Shown here one piece after another: positions 35,019 to 43,932 of a stretch of DNA of 64,000 bases. Under the pieces are notes generated by a model. The model was not told where the DNA came from. It saw only the letters and a list, made by a program, of their open reading frames with translations, and made no database searches. The translations under genes and the position numbers were made by a program. Source of the DNA: a virus; the IMG/VR virus record IMGVR_UViG_3300036770_002724, positions 1-64,000 of that record; one strand, 5' to 3'. Within the stretch, counting starts at the first letter, position 1. The number at the start of each line of letters is the position of its first letter.

Positions 35019-35282
35019 ATGCCAAGCCTTTCGGTTACCAGTCCCGTTCGGGCCGACCATCGCTTTTTGAAGAAAGTCGTCTCCGTCATCCTTGGGGGTA
35101 AGGTAGAGAGTCGACCGAGCGAGTTCTCGATGATCTCCCGGGCTTTCGTTCAGGTAGGTGGTTCGTGGGAACGTATCTTCAAGGGCTCCCCCCAAGACGT
35201 GCATCTGCTCAAACGGATCGTCCGAAGAGCCTACAAGCTCGGATTGTTGACGAAGATAGAGCCGTGGGGGGCTCGTGACTAG
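35019..35282 (+). CDS. Small hypothetical protein between terminase and portal (87 aa)
   Basis: Basic, mostly helical product (HRFLKKVVSVILGG; VHLLKRIVRRAYKLGLL). It starts at ATG 35019 right after the terminase stop and overlaps the next gene by eight bases. The arginine-rich helix KRIVRRAYKLG faintly recalls the basic motif in other head-module proteins. No family recognised. Confidence 0.6.
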   Translation: MPSLSVTSPVRADHRFLKKVVSVILGGKVESRPSEFSMISRAFVQVGGSWERIFKGSPQDVHLLKRIVRRAYKLGLLTKIEPWGARD

Positions 35283-35676
35283 GTCAAGGGTACGTCGCCG
35301 TGCTCAGGAAGATTTCGGTCGGGAGATGCAGCAGCACATTTCCCGGTCCCTTCGGCATTTGATCCAAGCCCAAGAGATATGTCAGCGGATTGCACGGGAT
35401 GCGGATCCCATGAACCGCATTGAGGTTCGACGTGCAAGGGTCGCGAATCAGACGTTGAGCAGGGTGCGCTCGCTCATCGAACAGATTGGACCCTTGTCTC
35501 CGGGCTACGATAAGAGTGACCCCGACCTGACGCCCGAGACTACGAAGCGTCCGAGGCAGTCGGAAAAGCAAGCGTCACAACAGTCCGCAAAGCCGGTCAA
35601 GCGGGTGTTGTCATTCCAAGACCGGGTCCGGCAAGCCTTGGAGAAGATGAGGGAACAGGATGGCTCGGAACAATAA
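35275..35676 (+). CDS. Small hypothetical helical protein before portal (133 aa)
   Basis: Starts with GTG and overlaps both neighbours (8 bases upstream, 17 bases into the portal gene), suggesting tight co-translation. The product is Arg/Gln-rich: a long N-terminal helix (residues 1-70), a linker rich in Lys, Gln and Ser, and a final SFQDRVRQALEKMREQ helix. A head assembly accessory is plausible from position only. Confidence 0.6.
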   Translation: MTRSRVRRRAQEDFGREMQQHISRSLRHLIQAQEICQRIARDADPMNRIEVRRARVANQTLSRVRSLIEQIGPLSPGYDKSDPDLTPETTKRPRQSEKQASQQSAKPVKRVLSFQDRVRQALEKMREQDGSEQ

Positions 35677-37351
35677 TCCCGCTGATACGGTGAAGGTGGC
35701 GGAGATCCCCCCTCGTCCTAACGTCAAGGTAGGGAAGCCGGGTCAGGTCGTCACTACCGCCATGCGGATGAAGACGGCCTTTCCGACGGTCGGAGGCACC
35801 ACCCTGGGTTCTGGCGGCAACTTCTACTCGCCGGAGCTTTCGACCGACTTCCTTGAGCTTCCGCAGACCACCGACGAGCAGAGGAACTACTACAGGTTCT
35901 TCTATGACCACGACGAGTTCATCGGGCAGGCCATCGACCTGACCGCTGAACTTCCGTTGTCCAAGATCCGACTTCGGATGCCCGAGGCCAAGAACCGAGA
36001 GATCGCTGAACAGGCGATGCGGTTCTGTCAGCGGTGGTCCCGGAAAATCGGGCTCCTTCATCGGCTGATCTCCATCGTCCACGACTACTTTCTGGTCGGG
36101 GAAGCCTTCGTCTTTTGCGAGGACACCTCGCCAGATATGCCTCCCGACGTCCGGTCCTACGCAATCCGGGAGGTCAAGGAAGACGGCTCGACCGAAGAGA
36201 AGTGGCTCGACTACCCCGATGCAAACGAGCGTGCGGTTGCTTGGCTGAAAAAGAACTACCAGGGCTGGACGGCGGTTCGCGTCCTTCCACCTGAGCAGAT
36301 CCACATGGAGAGCTTCCCGTTCACGAACGAGAAGCTCATCGAACTGGTGGTGGACAGCAAGACCAAGGCTATCGTCCAGAAGGCGCAGCAGGGGGATCTT
36401 CGAGCGCAGCAGATCGTGGACTCCATGCCCCAGGAGATCGTCGAGGCTGTAATCAGCGGTCAGAACCTGCCCCTCAACACCGACCCCGATGCCGGGAGCT
36501 TCTGCTTTCATCTCGCCCGCAAGAAGTCTGACTACGAGCCCCGGGGAAAGAGCGTTCTACAGCGATGCCTTCGGACCCTGGTCTTTCGGGATAAGGTCCG
36601 TCAGGCTCTCACCAGCATCGCTTCCCGGCACATGACCCCGTTCCGGCTCATCTACGCGGAGGACATGGACGCCGAGCAGACCGAAGACCTCCGTGCCCAG
36701 GTTGACCTCGCCCTTCAGGATCCCGACTACTCCATCATCACCAACTTCCAAGTGAACTGGGAAGAGATGGGGGCCGACCAGCGTCTCCCGAACTGGGATT
36801 GGGTCTACGAGCAGACGAACAAGCAGCTTTACGCGGGCCTCGGTATGACAGAAAGCCTCCTCTCCGGCGAGAGCAGCTACTCAGGCGACCGGATTCACCT
36901 GGAGGTCATCAACACGCGGTTCATGCTTCTCCGCGAAGCTCTCCAAGACCTCGTCGAAGACTTCATGTTCAAGCCCATGTGCGCTCGCATGGGCTTCGTC
37001 GAGGAAGATGAGGACGGCAACCTCGAAGTGGTTTTCCCTCGACTGTCGTTCACCCGTCTGGCGCTTCGGGACAACCAGGAGACGTTCGACGCCCTGTTCA
37101 ACCTGTACCAGAAGGGCTCTCTGGACGTGGAGGTCATCCTCGACCTCCTGAACATCGACCCGCTGACGACCAAAGAAAAACTGGAAAAGGACATGCTCAC
37201 GCCGAATGACGCCCTTTTCAACGAGATCCTGCGGTCGGCGTACAGCGGGGTTGGAAACGCCCTTCCGGAGCAGACGGACATCATCGAACGGGCGGCGAAG
37301 GTCATGGGCCTGAAATACAAGCCCCCGGCTGAAGGCGGAGATCGTTTCTAG
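35660..37351 (+). CDS. Portal protein
   Basis: A 563-residue protein with portal-type progression: an N-terminal strand-helix crown with NYYRFFYDHDEFIGQAIDL, a wing with PPEQIHMESFPF, the FHLARKKSDYEPRGKSVLQRCLRTL stem approach, and the helical stem with NKQLYAGLGMTESLLSGES. It forms the dodecameric vertex ring to which terminase docks. Its start overlaps the previous gene. A hairpin that masks the next gene's ribosome site follows. Confidence 0.85.
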   Translation: MARNNNPADTVKVAEIPPRPNVKVGKPGQVVTTAMRMKTAFPTVGGTTLGSGGNFYSPELSTDFLELPQTTDEQRNYYRFFYDHDEFIGQAIDLTAELPLSKIRLRMPEAKNREIAEQAMRFCQRWSRKIGLLHRLISIVHDYFLVGEAFVFCEDTSPDMPPDVRSYAIREVKEDGSTEEKWLDYPDANERAVAWLKKNYQGWTAVRVLPPEQIHMESFPFTNEKLIELVVDSKTKAIVQKAQQGDLRAQQIVDSMPQEIVEAVISGQNLPLNTDPDAGSFCFHLARKKSDYEPRGKSVLQRCLRTLVFRDKVRQALTSIASRHMTPFRLIYAEDMDAEQTEDLRAQVDLALQDPDYSIITNFQVNWEEMGADQRLPNWDWVYEQTNKQLYAGLGMTESLLSGESSYSGDRIHLEVINTRFMLLREALQDLVEDFMFKPMCARMGFVEEDEDGNLEVVFPRLSFTRLALRDNQETFDALFNLYQKGSLDVEVILDLLNIDPLTTKEKLEKDMLTPNDALFNEILRSAYSGVGNALPEQTDIIERAAKVMGLKYKPPAEGGDRF

Positions 37352-37358
37352 CTCTATC

Positions 37359-37382
37359 AGGCTCCCCTAGTCAGAGGAGCCT
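37359..37382 (+). promoter_or_regulatory. Hairpin masking the ribosome site of the nucleotidyltransferase gene
   Basis: AGGCTCC (37359-37365) pairs with GGAGCCT (37376-37382), and the ATG follows immediately. The right arm holds the GAGGAG ribosome site. A CTCTATC element lies just upstream. This is comparable with the start-site hairpins at 6031 and 56775. Confidence 0.5.
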
Positions 37383-38717
37383 ATGCACCCCAAAGCCTCA
37401 GTCGCCTTGATGAAGTTCCTATCCGGTGCTGCTCGACGGCTCGGAGTAGGCGATCACGCTTATGTCGTAGGGGGTGCCGTCCGGAACTACGTCCTCGGGG
37501 TTCCGATCAAGGACGTCGATCTGGTCATCGATCCCACCGTTCAGCCCGGTAAGGACTCGGCCTGGTTCGCGAAGCAGCTACAGAAGCTCATCCCCGCCCC
37601 GACCAGTCTCGTGACCAACAACTACGGGGTCGCCATCCTGTCGGTGAACGGCCCTTGGGTTCTTGGCGGTCACGACCTGGACGGGGAGAAGATCGAGATC
37701 GCAAATGCCCGCAGCGAGTCCTACGCTGAAGGGGGCTACAAGCCCGATCAAGTCGTTCCGGCCACGATCCAAGAAGACGTTTACCGCAGGGAGTTCACCT
37801 TCAACACCTTGCTGTGGCGGCTAAAGGATCTCGCGCAAGGGCCGGACAAGGCAGAGATCATTGACCTCACGGGTTGCGGGCTTCGCGACCTTGAGCGAGG
37901 GGTCATGGCTTGTCCCCGCGATCCCGATGAGGTGTTCGCGGATGACCCGAGCCGGATGATCCGGGCGGTCAAGTTTACCATCAAGTACGGGTTCAAGATC
38001 CCCCCGGACCTAGAAGCCTCGATTCGACGGAACGCTTCTCGACTTCGCCAGATTCCTCCCGGGCACATCACCAACATGCTCATCGAGACTTTCTTGCGGG
38101 ATCCGTCCGGCAAGAAGGCTCTGATGGAGATGGACCGTCTCGGGCTTCTCGCGGTCATCCGAGAGATCGCTCAGGATAACAAGTCTTTCCGACAGAGTCT
38201 CGCCAACTGGGCGGAGTCTGAGGCGAGCGTAGCCTTCCTCTTCGACCTGATGGATCTCGGTATGCCCGTGGGAAAGAAACTGACCTTCCTGTCCCCAGAG
38301 GATGTCTCCAGGGTTCGCGAGGTCACCTTCGACATGACTCCCGCGAAGGGTGAAGCCTACGTCTCCGTCCTCAAGCAGCCGGGTCGGGTTCTGGACTTCC
38401 CCTCGCTCATTCAGGAGTTCGATCTGAAGGGGCCGGGGGTTGGTGTTCTTACAGACGTTGCCCGCCGGTCCTTGCTCGAAGATCCTGACCTGATTGACGA
38501 CTCTCGGCGCTTCTCTGACCAAGTGCGTCAGAGACTCATGTCCAAGAGGGTTGCTTCGCGCGTTCTGGCTTCGGTTCGTCGTCCCTCGGTCGAGGAGAGC
38601 GATAGCCCCCGCGAGTACCTCGGCTCCCCGCTCTCGACACGCCCTGATTACGGGCGAGGTTCCTCTAGCCGGGTCGCTAGCCGGGTCGCTAGTCGATGGC
38701 TCGCGAGTAGGCGTTGA
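37383..38717 (+). CDS. CCA-adding/poly(A)-polymerase-type nucleotidyltransferase with C-terminal RVASR tags
   Basis: A 444-residue class II nucleotidyltransferase. The catalytic head has VVGGAVRNYVLG (G30, G31) and the metal pair D44-x-D46 in KDVDLVID. YRREFTFNTLLW then matches the RRDFTxN motif, and DDPSRMIRAVKFTIKYGF the D-P-x-R-x-x-R-A motif. Such enzymes add CCA or A-tails to RNA 3' ends. The C-terminus is odd: KRVASRVLAS and then SSRVASRVASRWLASRR (bases 38667-38714), matching tags of virion-module proteins. A gene between portal and prohead protease suggests it may be carried in the particle. Confidence 0.85.
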   Translation: MHPKASVALMKFLSGAARRLGVGDHAYVVGGAVRNYVLGVPIKDVDLVIDPTVQPGKDSAWFAKQLQKLIPAPTSLVTNNYGVAILSVNGPWVLGGHDLDGEKIEIANARSESYAEGGYKPDQVVPATIQEDVYRREFTFNTLLWRLKDLAQGPDKAEIIDLTGCGLRDLERGVMACPRDPDEVFADDPSRMIRAVKFTIKYGFKIPPDLEASIRRNASRLRQIPPGHITNMLIETFLRDPSGKKALMEMDRLGLLAVIREIAQDNKSFRQSLANWAESEASVAFLFDLMDLGMPVGKKLTFLSPEDVSRVREVTFDMTPAKGEAYVSVLKQPGRVLDFPSLIQEFDLKGPGVGVLTDVARRSLLEDPDLIDDSRRFSDQVRQRLMSKRVASRVLASVRRPSVEESDSPREYLGSPLSTRPDYGRGSSSRVASRVASRWLASRR

Positions 38718-38723
38718 GTATTC
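38716..38723 (+). promoter_or_regulatory. GAGTATTC box before the 1345-residue protein gene
   Basis: TTGAGTATTC overlaps the stop of the nucleotidyltransferase and lies 11 bases before the ATG at 38734, with GAGGCG between. This is the same element as at 2043, 8972 and 13259. Confidence 0.3.
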
Positions 38724-38733
38724 GAGGCGTGTC

Positions 38734-41700
38734 ATGTCTATCTGGTTGGAAGCCGCTCTGGACGAACTTCACGGACCCCTTTCCGACTGGGTTCACTATG
38801 GTCGTTCCGGTTCCAAGCGAGAACTGTTTGAGGCATACGACGGGCTTGCGCCTCAAGCGAAGATGGCTCTGGCAGGCGCGGTGAGAAAAGCGTTCGGAGG
38901 CTCCTCCAAGGCTATCATGTACCGACGGCTGAAATCCTCCGGAGAGGCTAGCCGGATGGGAGGGATGTCTCTCACAACAGCCCTTCCTGGCTACGTCGAG
39001 GCGGAGGCGTTCGAGGTTGAAGCCGATGACGTCCTCGTCCATCACGGTGTCCCCGGAACCCCGCTTAGTAGCAAAGCCTTCGGGCACGAGAAAGAGGTCA
39101 TCTTGAAGCCGACGGCGAACCCGAAGAGTCTAGGCCCGGTTCCGGCTAACAGGACTGCGGCCCGCTACAAGGATAAGAAGCAAGTCCCGAAGGCTGATGG
39201 GAAGGGAAAGACGACGGTCTACGAGTACAGCGACCGTCAGGTCGCCCTCCGAAATCGAGAGAAGGCCAAGCAGGTCGAGAAGATCCGAAGGTCCATCGGG
39301 GATCTGAGGGAGCAAGTCCGGAAAGACCTCAAGTCGAAAGACGAGCACACCCGGAACGTCGCCCTAGCTGTAGGTCTCCTGGACAAAACTTACGAGCGCG
39401 TCGGGAATGAGGATTCGGCCAAAGACGGTCACGTCGGGGTCACCGGCTGGAAGGTGAAGCACCTCACGGTTGGCAAGGACAAGATCACGATCAAGTACGT
39501 CGGCAAGTCGGGGGTCAAGCACGAGAAGGTCGTCGACAACGCTGCCTCGGTTGCCGCGATCAAGAAGGCTATCGAAGGTAAGAAGGATGACGACCTCATC
39601 TGCGGGTGCTCTGCCGAGGACGTGAACGAATACTTGGAACCCTTCGACATCACCGCTAAAGACCTTCGGGGCTACCACGCCAACACCGAGATGCAGACCC
39701 GGCTGAAGCGGATTCGATCCGAGAACGGGGCGCTCCCCAAGAATCGGGAAGAGCGGAAGGAAACGCTCAAGGAGGAGTTCGATCAAGCCCTGGAGGAGAC
39801 GGCGGAGGCGGTCGGTCACGAACCCTCGACCTTGCGTTCCCAGTACCTCGTCCCCGGACTCGAAGACGAGTTTATGAAGGACGGTGAGGTGAGCCAGACG
39901 CTCGACAAGCGGGGCTCATCCGTGAAGGTCGCTCTACGCGAAGGCTCCGGTCTGTCGCGGATCGCGGGAAGGATTCGGACGGTCCCTACCCCAGATTCCC
40001 TTGTACCTTCGTCTGTTCGCTCTTTTTTCAACCGGAATCAAGCGGTATTTGATCGGTATCCCGACTTGTGGCTGAAGGGCGGGGCGGCGCGCGGGACTTT
40101 TGTTTCTTGGGCGTTTCTCAAGCTATTCGGAGCTAGGGCGGAGCCCAAAGAGGCTAGGGACTTCGATTTCGTCACTTTCAGTCAAGAGGGTCCTTGGGAA
40201 GTCGAGGGTGAATCCGTCGAATTCGCATCCTCCGTTTCGGCTTACATGGGGTCGAGAGACTTCGGGGTGAACGAGGTTCTCCTTCGTCCGGACAGGATGG
40301 TTTTTTCGGACAAGGCTTGGAGGGATGTTCTCCGGCTTGAGATTTCCCCTCGTTCTGTCATCGAAGAAGACCGCTACGGGCGGACGGGGCTTCGCGCGCT
40401 CTTGTTCGTTCTGGAGCTAGGATTTAGCCCAGGGAAGTTCATCGCGGAAGAGATCAAGAAGGCGGATACTTGGAATCTTCTTCTCCATCTATTCAAAGCA
40501 TACGAGAAGGGGATAGAGGACGATTACTTCCTCTACATCAAGAAGTCTGGGGGGGTGCTAACGGAACGGATAGCTACGGTAGACGACTGGCTGATCGAGC
40601 TAGTTGGAGCAACCCCGCATTTTTCGTTGCGGCCTTACCATAAGGCTATCTTGGATAAGGCTAAAGAAATGTCGAATCTCGGGAAAGACCCGTTCGATTC
40701 GATACCCCGGTCGGCTTCCGAGTCTCTTCTTCAACATTGGTTCGCCTCCTCTTTTGACCGGGTCGCCACGAAGACCGAGGGGGAGAAGGAAAACGAAGAG
40801 GTCGAGCGGCTGGTCAAGCCAGCCCCCAAGACCAAGCCCCCGCGTCAAGACCTTCGCCGCAATCGGATGAAGGTTGAGGACGAGGACGTTGAGCGTCCAA
40901 GTGCGGAGTCGGATCGGGATCTCTCCCTGAACTACAAGAAGGTCGCCGCCGAATTGACCGCTCGTTGGTACGGGGTCATCCCGCCTCGCCCCAAGCCTCC
41001 GAAGCCGCCCCCTCTACCGCCGAGGGATCCGATCCCCGGATGGAACCCTGTTACCCTTGATCTTGCCCAGAAAAAGTCCCGCAAGCCGGGCGACGTGTGG
41101 CGATCCAAGACCCCGGGTCGTTGGCTCGCGATGAATTCGGAGGAGACTGTACATTCCTTTGAGGACAGATCGAAGGCAGAGTCTTTCTCCCAGAACGGGA
41201 AAAGGGCATCGAACGCGGAGTGGTTGGCTCTACGGTTCGCAGATGCCCCCTTGAATCCTACGGACCACAGACCCGGTGACGTTTGGGAATCTGAACGTAC
41301 TCCTGGTCGCTGGTTAGGGAAGAACCCCGAAGGTGTGTCGAAGTCTTTTGACACGAAGGAAGAGGCTCAATCCTTCGCGAAATCCGAAGCGACCTCAGAG
41401 TCCGAAGCCCCAGAAGACGGTGACCTTCAGACCAAGGATACGACTCCCCAAGAGCCGCCGCCGCCGCCGAGCCCAGAGGAGTCGATCTCTCAGATGGTGA
41501 AATCCCTCTCAAACCTAGAGGACGAGCAGATCCAATCGACTCTCGAAAGTTTCTCAGACGCGGAACGCGCCAAGATTGCAGAGACCTTTGCCCAAGAGAG
41601 CGAGACGCTTCGACGTGCGTTTGAGGATGGTACGCTCCTCGGCTCCGACAAGGATCTCAAAGAGGTCTCGGAGGCGTTTGAGAACCCTTCCTCTTCTGTG

Positions 41701-42771
41701 GAGCCTTCCCTGCTGGGTAAGCGACTCGCACAAGCCCTCTTTGCTAAGACCGTTCTGGCCAACCCTCTCCAAGTCGGGAGCCCCCTCAGTGCCGCCCCCT
41801 TGGCTGACGACCAGCTATCCAAGCGACGTGTGGACTCCATGAAGCACTTTGGCCAGATGTCCCCCGCGATTCGCTCGGAGGCCATGAAGAACATCCACCA
41901 GGAGATGACTCAGATCCCGGACGATAAGAGCGAAGCCTCGGAGGCTAAAAAAGCTGACCTCCAAGCTCGCCTCGTTGGACTCACCCTTGCCGCTGCCATG
42001 AAAGATGAACCTTGCTCGGCCAAGGTCGAGGGCGAATGGGGAGAAGAGGACAAAGAGCTACACCCCCCTATCCCTCCAGCTACCGTGAAGCTGTTGAAAG
42101 CCTTGGACAAGCAGGGTCAGTCTAGCTTGGTTCTTGATGCCGTCTCCGCGCGCGGGACTCCGAAAGGTCGTGAAGCCTTCGTGAAGGCGCTGGAGTCTAT
42201 GGGGGAGGATGGACTCCTCAGTTTTGCCAAGAGCGTGGATGCCTTTTCGGACATGGTGGATGTCCTGGAAGACTCCGATACGACCTCTCTGGTTCGCCTA
42301 AAGACCCAAGCGGTCCTCCAGGATCTCATCGTCAACCACTTGATGTTCGGAGACATGTTCACCCAAGACGCTCTCGACGAGTCCGATGAGCGCCGTCCCA
42401 AGAAACGTAAGCAGAAGTCTGACAAGATGAAGTCTGAGCCGAGCCCAAGGACCTTGAGGAAGATCAAGGATCTAAACAGTTGCATCAGGGACAAGGGCTT
42501 CACCAGCGAATGTGAGGTTCTTTCTCTGGATGTCGAAAAGACCGCCCTTGATGATCTTTTCAAGGACATTCTGCGTGACATCGGCAAGATCCCCAAAGGC
42601 AGTGAGGCCAGGGCTCAGATGGAAGCGTTCCAGCAGGAAGAGAACGTGGAGGACGCCCAAAAAATCTTGAAGACGCTGTTCGTACAGACGGGCGACCTCC
42701 CGTCTGGGGCACGGTCTCAGCCCACTAGAACCGCAGGACTAGAAGAACTGTGGGGCGATTATCTCCAATAA
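38734..42771 (+). CDS. Giant multidomain protein: ADP-ribosyltransferase-like, topoisomerase IB, nucleotidyltransferase-like and repeat domains (1345 aa)
   Basis: Residues ~55-125 resemble an ADP-ribosyltransferase (R64/R65, S79 in MSLTT, E119-x-E121 in EKEVIL). Residues ~140-390 are a topoisomerase IB core with a full pentad: R222 (ERVGNE), K258 (VGKSG), R312 (DLRGYH), H362 (GHEPS) and nucleophile Y371, nine residues after H362 as in poxvirus topoisomerase. Residues ~430-620 have LKGGAARG (G449, G450) and D476-x-D478, a nucleotidyltransferase-type site. A Pro-rich linker and two GDVW-TPGRWL repeats (~785 and ~848) follow, then a long helical tail. ATG 38734 follows GAGGCG. Possibly a virion-borne polyprotein; the prohead protease gene lies close downstream. 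Confidence 0.75.
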   Translation: MSIWLEAALDELHGPLSDWVHYGRSGSKRELFEAYDGLAPQAKMALAGAVRKAFGGSSKAIMYRRLKSSGEASRMGGMSLTTALPGYVEAEAFEVEADDVLVHHGVPGTPLSSKAFGHEKEVILKPTANPKSLGPVPANRTAARYKDKKQVPKADGKGKTTVYEYSDRQVALRNREKAKQVEKIRRSIGDLREQVRKDLKSKDEHTRNVALAVGLLDKTYERVGNEDSAKDGHVGVTGWKVKHLTVGKDKITIKYVGKSGVKHEKVVDNAASVAAIKKAIEGKKDDDLICGCSAEDVNEYLEPFDITAKDLRGYHANTEMQTRLKRIRSENGALPKNREERKETLKEEFDQALEETAEAVGHEPSTLRSQYLVPGLEDEFMKDGEVSQTLDKRGSSVKVALREGSGLSRIAGRIRTVPTPDSLVPSSVRSFFNRNQAVFDRYPDLWLKGGAARGTFVSWAFLKLFGARAEPKEARDFDFVTFSQEGPWEVEGESVEFASSVSAYMGSRDFGVNEVLLRPDRMVFSDKAWRDVLRLEISPRSVIEEDRYGRTGLRALLFVLELGFSPGKFIAEEIKKADTWNLLLHLFKAYEKGIEDDYFLYIKKSGGVLTERIATVDDWLIELVGATPHFSLRPYHKAILDKAKEMSNLGKDPFDSIPRSASESLLQHWFASSFDRVATKTEGEKENEEVERLVKPAPKTKPPRQDLRRNRMKVEDEDVERPSAESDRDLSLNYKKVAAELTARWYGVIPPRPKPPKPPPLPPRDPIPGWNPVTLDLAQKKSRKPGDVWRSKTPGRWLAMNSEETVHSFEDRSKAESFSQNGKRASNAEWLALRFADAPLNPTDHRPGDVWESERTPGRWLGKNPEGVSKSFDTKEEAQSFAKSEATSESEAPEDGDLQTKDTTPQEPPPPPSPEESISQMVKSLSNLEDEQIQSTLESFSDAERAKIAETFAQESETLRRAFEDGTLLGSDKDLKEVSEAFENPSSSVEPSLLGKRLAQALFAKTVLANPLQVGSPLSAAPLADDQLSKRRVDSMKHFGQMSPAIRSEAMKNIHQEMTQIPDDKSEASEAKKADLQARLVGLTLAAAMKDEPCSAKVEGEWGEEDKELHPPIPPATVKLLKALDKQGQSSLVLDAVSARGTPKGREAFVKALESMGEDGLLSFAKSVDAFSDMVDVLEDSDTTSLVRLKTQAVLQDLIVNHLMFGDMFTQDALDESDERRPKKRKQKSDKMKSEPSPRTLRKIKDLNSCIRDKGFTSECEVLSLDVEKTALDDLFKDILRDIGKIPKGSEARAQMEAFQQEENVEDAQKILKTLFVQTGDLPSGARSQPTRTAGLEELWGDYLQ
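41080..41385 (+). repeat. Duplicated GDVW-x-TPGRWL domain within the giant protein
   Basis: Two copies of a ~38-residue unit are seen: KPGDVWRSKTPGRWLAMN then HSFEDRSKAESF, and RPGDVWESERTPGRWLGKN then KSFDTKEEAQSF. The unit looks like a small strand-strand-helix module. The copies are divergent in DNA, so the duplication is old. Confidence 0.75.
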
Positions 42772-42772
42772 A

Positions 42773-42904
42773 ATGAGGGCTTGGGGGCGGGTACGATGGG
42801 CGTACTTGGTTTCCCGGTTTTCAATCTATACCAAGGGCGTACTAGCAGAGGATGCCTTTGCGCCTTCGGGTCGCAGTCCTCGGCCCAGCCCTAAAAAGGA
42901 GTCG
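42773..42904 (+). other. Leader of the 42905 gene with TTTTCAATCTATACC element
   Basis: This gap of about 130 bases follows the giant gene. It contains TTTTCAATCTATACC near 42818, similar to CCGTCTATACC at 28479, and an AAAAAGGAG ribosome site. The frame is open through the gap but has no ribosome site of its own, so I treat it as a leader with a possible promoter. Confidence 0.35.
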
Positions 42905-43876
42905 ATGATGAGCAAGCTGACCAAGAAAGGCGCGCAGGCCGTGACGGCGGACCTTGATCGCCTCGCCAATCTGTTCCAGACGAACCACAAGGTGCTCGGT
43001 GTCCCCGCGCGTATCGCGACGGATTTCGCCTACCGGCTCGATCTTCTGTCGGACACCATCGAAAAGAAGGCGGGACTTCGTCGTACCGCCCTGACCGGCG
43101 ATGATGTTTTTCAGGAGTCGGGTTTCGATCCCGAGGCTATCGGGATGGAGCAGGACGGCCCCCTTGAGACCGTGGACTCGGACGAGCCCTGGATGGCGGG
43201 CGAGTTCACCGCCCAAGAGAACCGGGAGCTTCGCGAGCTTCAGCAGGCGGGAGCCCTTGGCCCCGAGGTCGTGGACGGTCCCCGTGCTCCGACTCCGGGG
43301 AAGCAGGCGGCGCTCGCTCGTCTGGATGCTGCCAACCGAAATCTTCTTCGCCTCGCGAAGACCTCGCCCCGTCTCGCCGGGGGTCTGACCCGTCTCGCGG
43401 CTCAGGTTCTCAATGTCAAGGCTGGCTACCTTGAGGGCCAGGTCTCGATGGGCCACGTCGCCAAGACCGTGAAGGCGGCGAAGCTCGCCGCCGAGCAGGT
43501 CGAGAAGTCTGAGGAGAAGGAAGCCGAGGAGAAGGAGCCGGGCGAGGAGAAGAAGGTCGCCAAGCTCGTCGCGATGGCTCACCGGATCGCTTCCAACACG
43601 CGCAAGGTTGCGAGGGTCGCGGATGCGTACATGCTCCTAGATTTCATGCAGAATTCTTGGGAGCACTACGAGTCCGTGTCTGAAGCGGTTCCACAAATCG
43701 TCAAACTTGGTTTCCCGTCTACCTTCGCCAAGGCTTTTCTCCAAGCGTGGGTGAAGAACCGTATTGGTTTGGTGCCGTTCAGGCAACGGACGAAAGCGGG
43801 AGCCAAGTTCATCGCAGATATGGCTTCGGAGCACGGGGTTCCCATCGATCCGGACTTCATCGTAGAGTGGGGCTGA
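42905..43876 (+). CDS. Helical head-module protein (323 aa)
   Basis: The start at ATG 42905 follows AAAAGGAGTCG. The product is helical with acidic and basic blocks. Residues ~205-250 read LVAMAHRIASNTRKVARVADAYML after an EEKEAEEKEPGEEKK stretch, again a basic A-x-R-I-A-x-x-x-R-K-V-A pattern. The last 80 residues are a more globular domain (QIVKLGFPSTFAKAFLQAWVKNRIG). No family recognised; likely capsid-internal by location and composition. Confidence 0.65.
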   Translation: MMSKLTKKGAQAVTADLDRLANLFQTNHKVLGVPARIATDFAYRLDLLSDTIEKKAGLRRTALTGDDVFQESGFDPEAIGMEQDGPLETVDSDEPWMAGEFTAQENRELRELQQAGALGPEVVDGPRAPTPGKQAALARLDAANRNLLRLAKTSPRLAGGLTRLAAQVLNVKAGYLEGQVSMGHVAKTVKAAKLAAEQVEKSEEKEAEEKEPGEEKKVAKLVAMAHRIASNTRKVARVADAYMLLDFMQNSWEHYESVSEAVPQIVKLGFPSTFAKAFLQAWVKNRIGLVPFRQRTKAGAKFIADMASEHGVPIDPDFIVEWG

Positions 43877-43932
43877 GACGGGGCGGTTACAACCTGTCCG
43901 CTTGAACGTATGAACTTCGGCTGGGAGCCGCC

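Noticed and set aside
42773-42904. N-terminal extension of the 42905 gene
   Set aside because: The in-frame ATG at 42773 overlaps the previous stop but has no ribosome site. The encoded stretch is Arg/Pro-rich and a strong AAAAGGAG lies before 42905.
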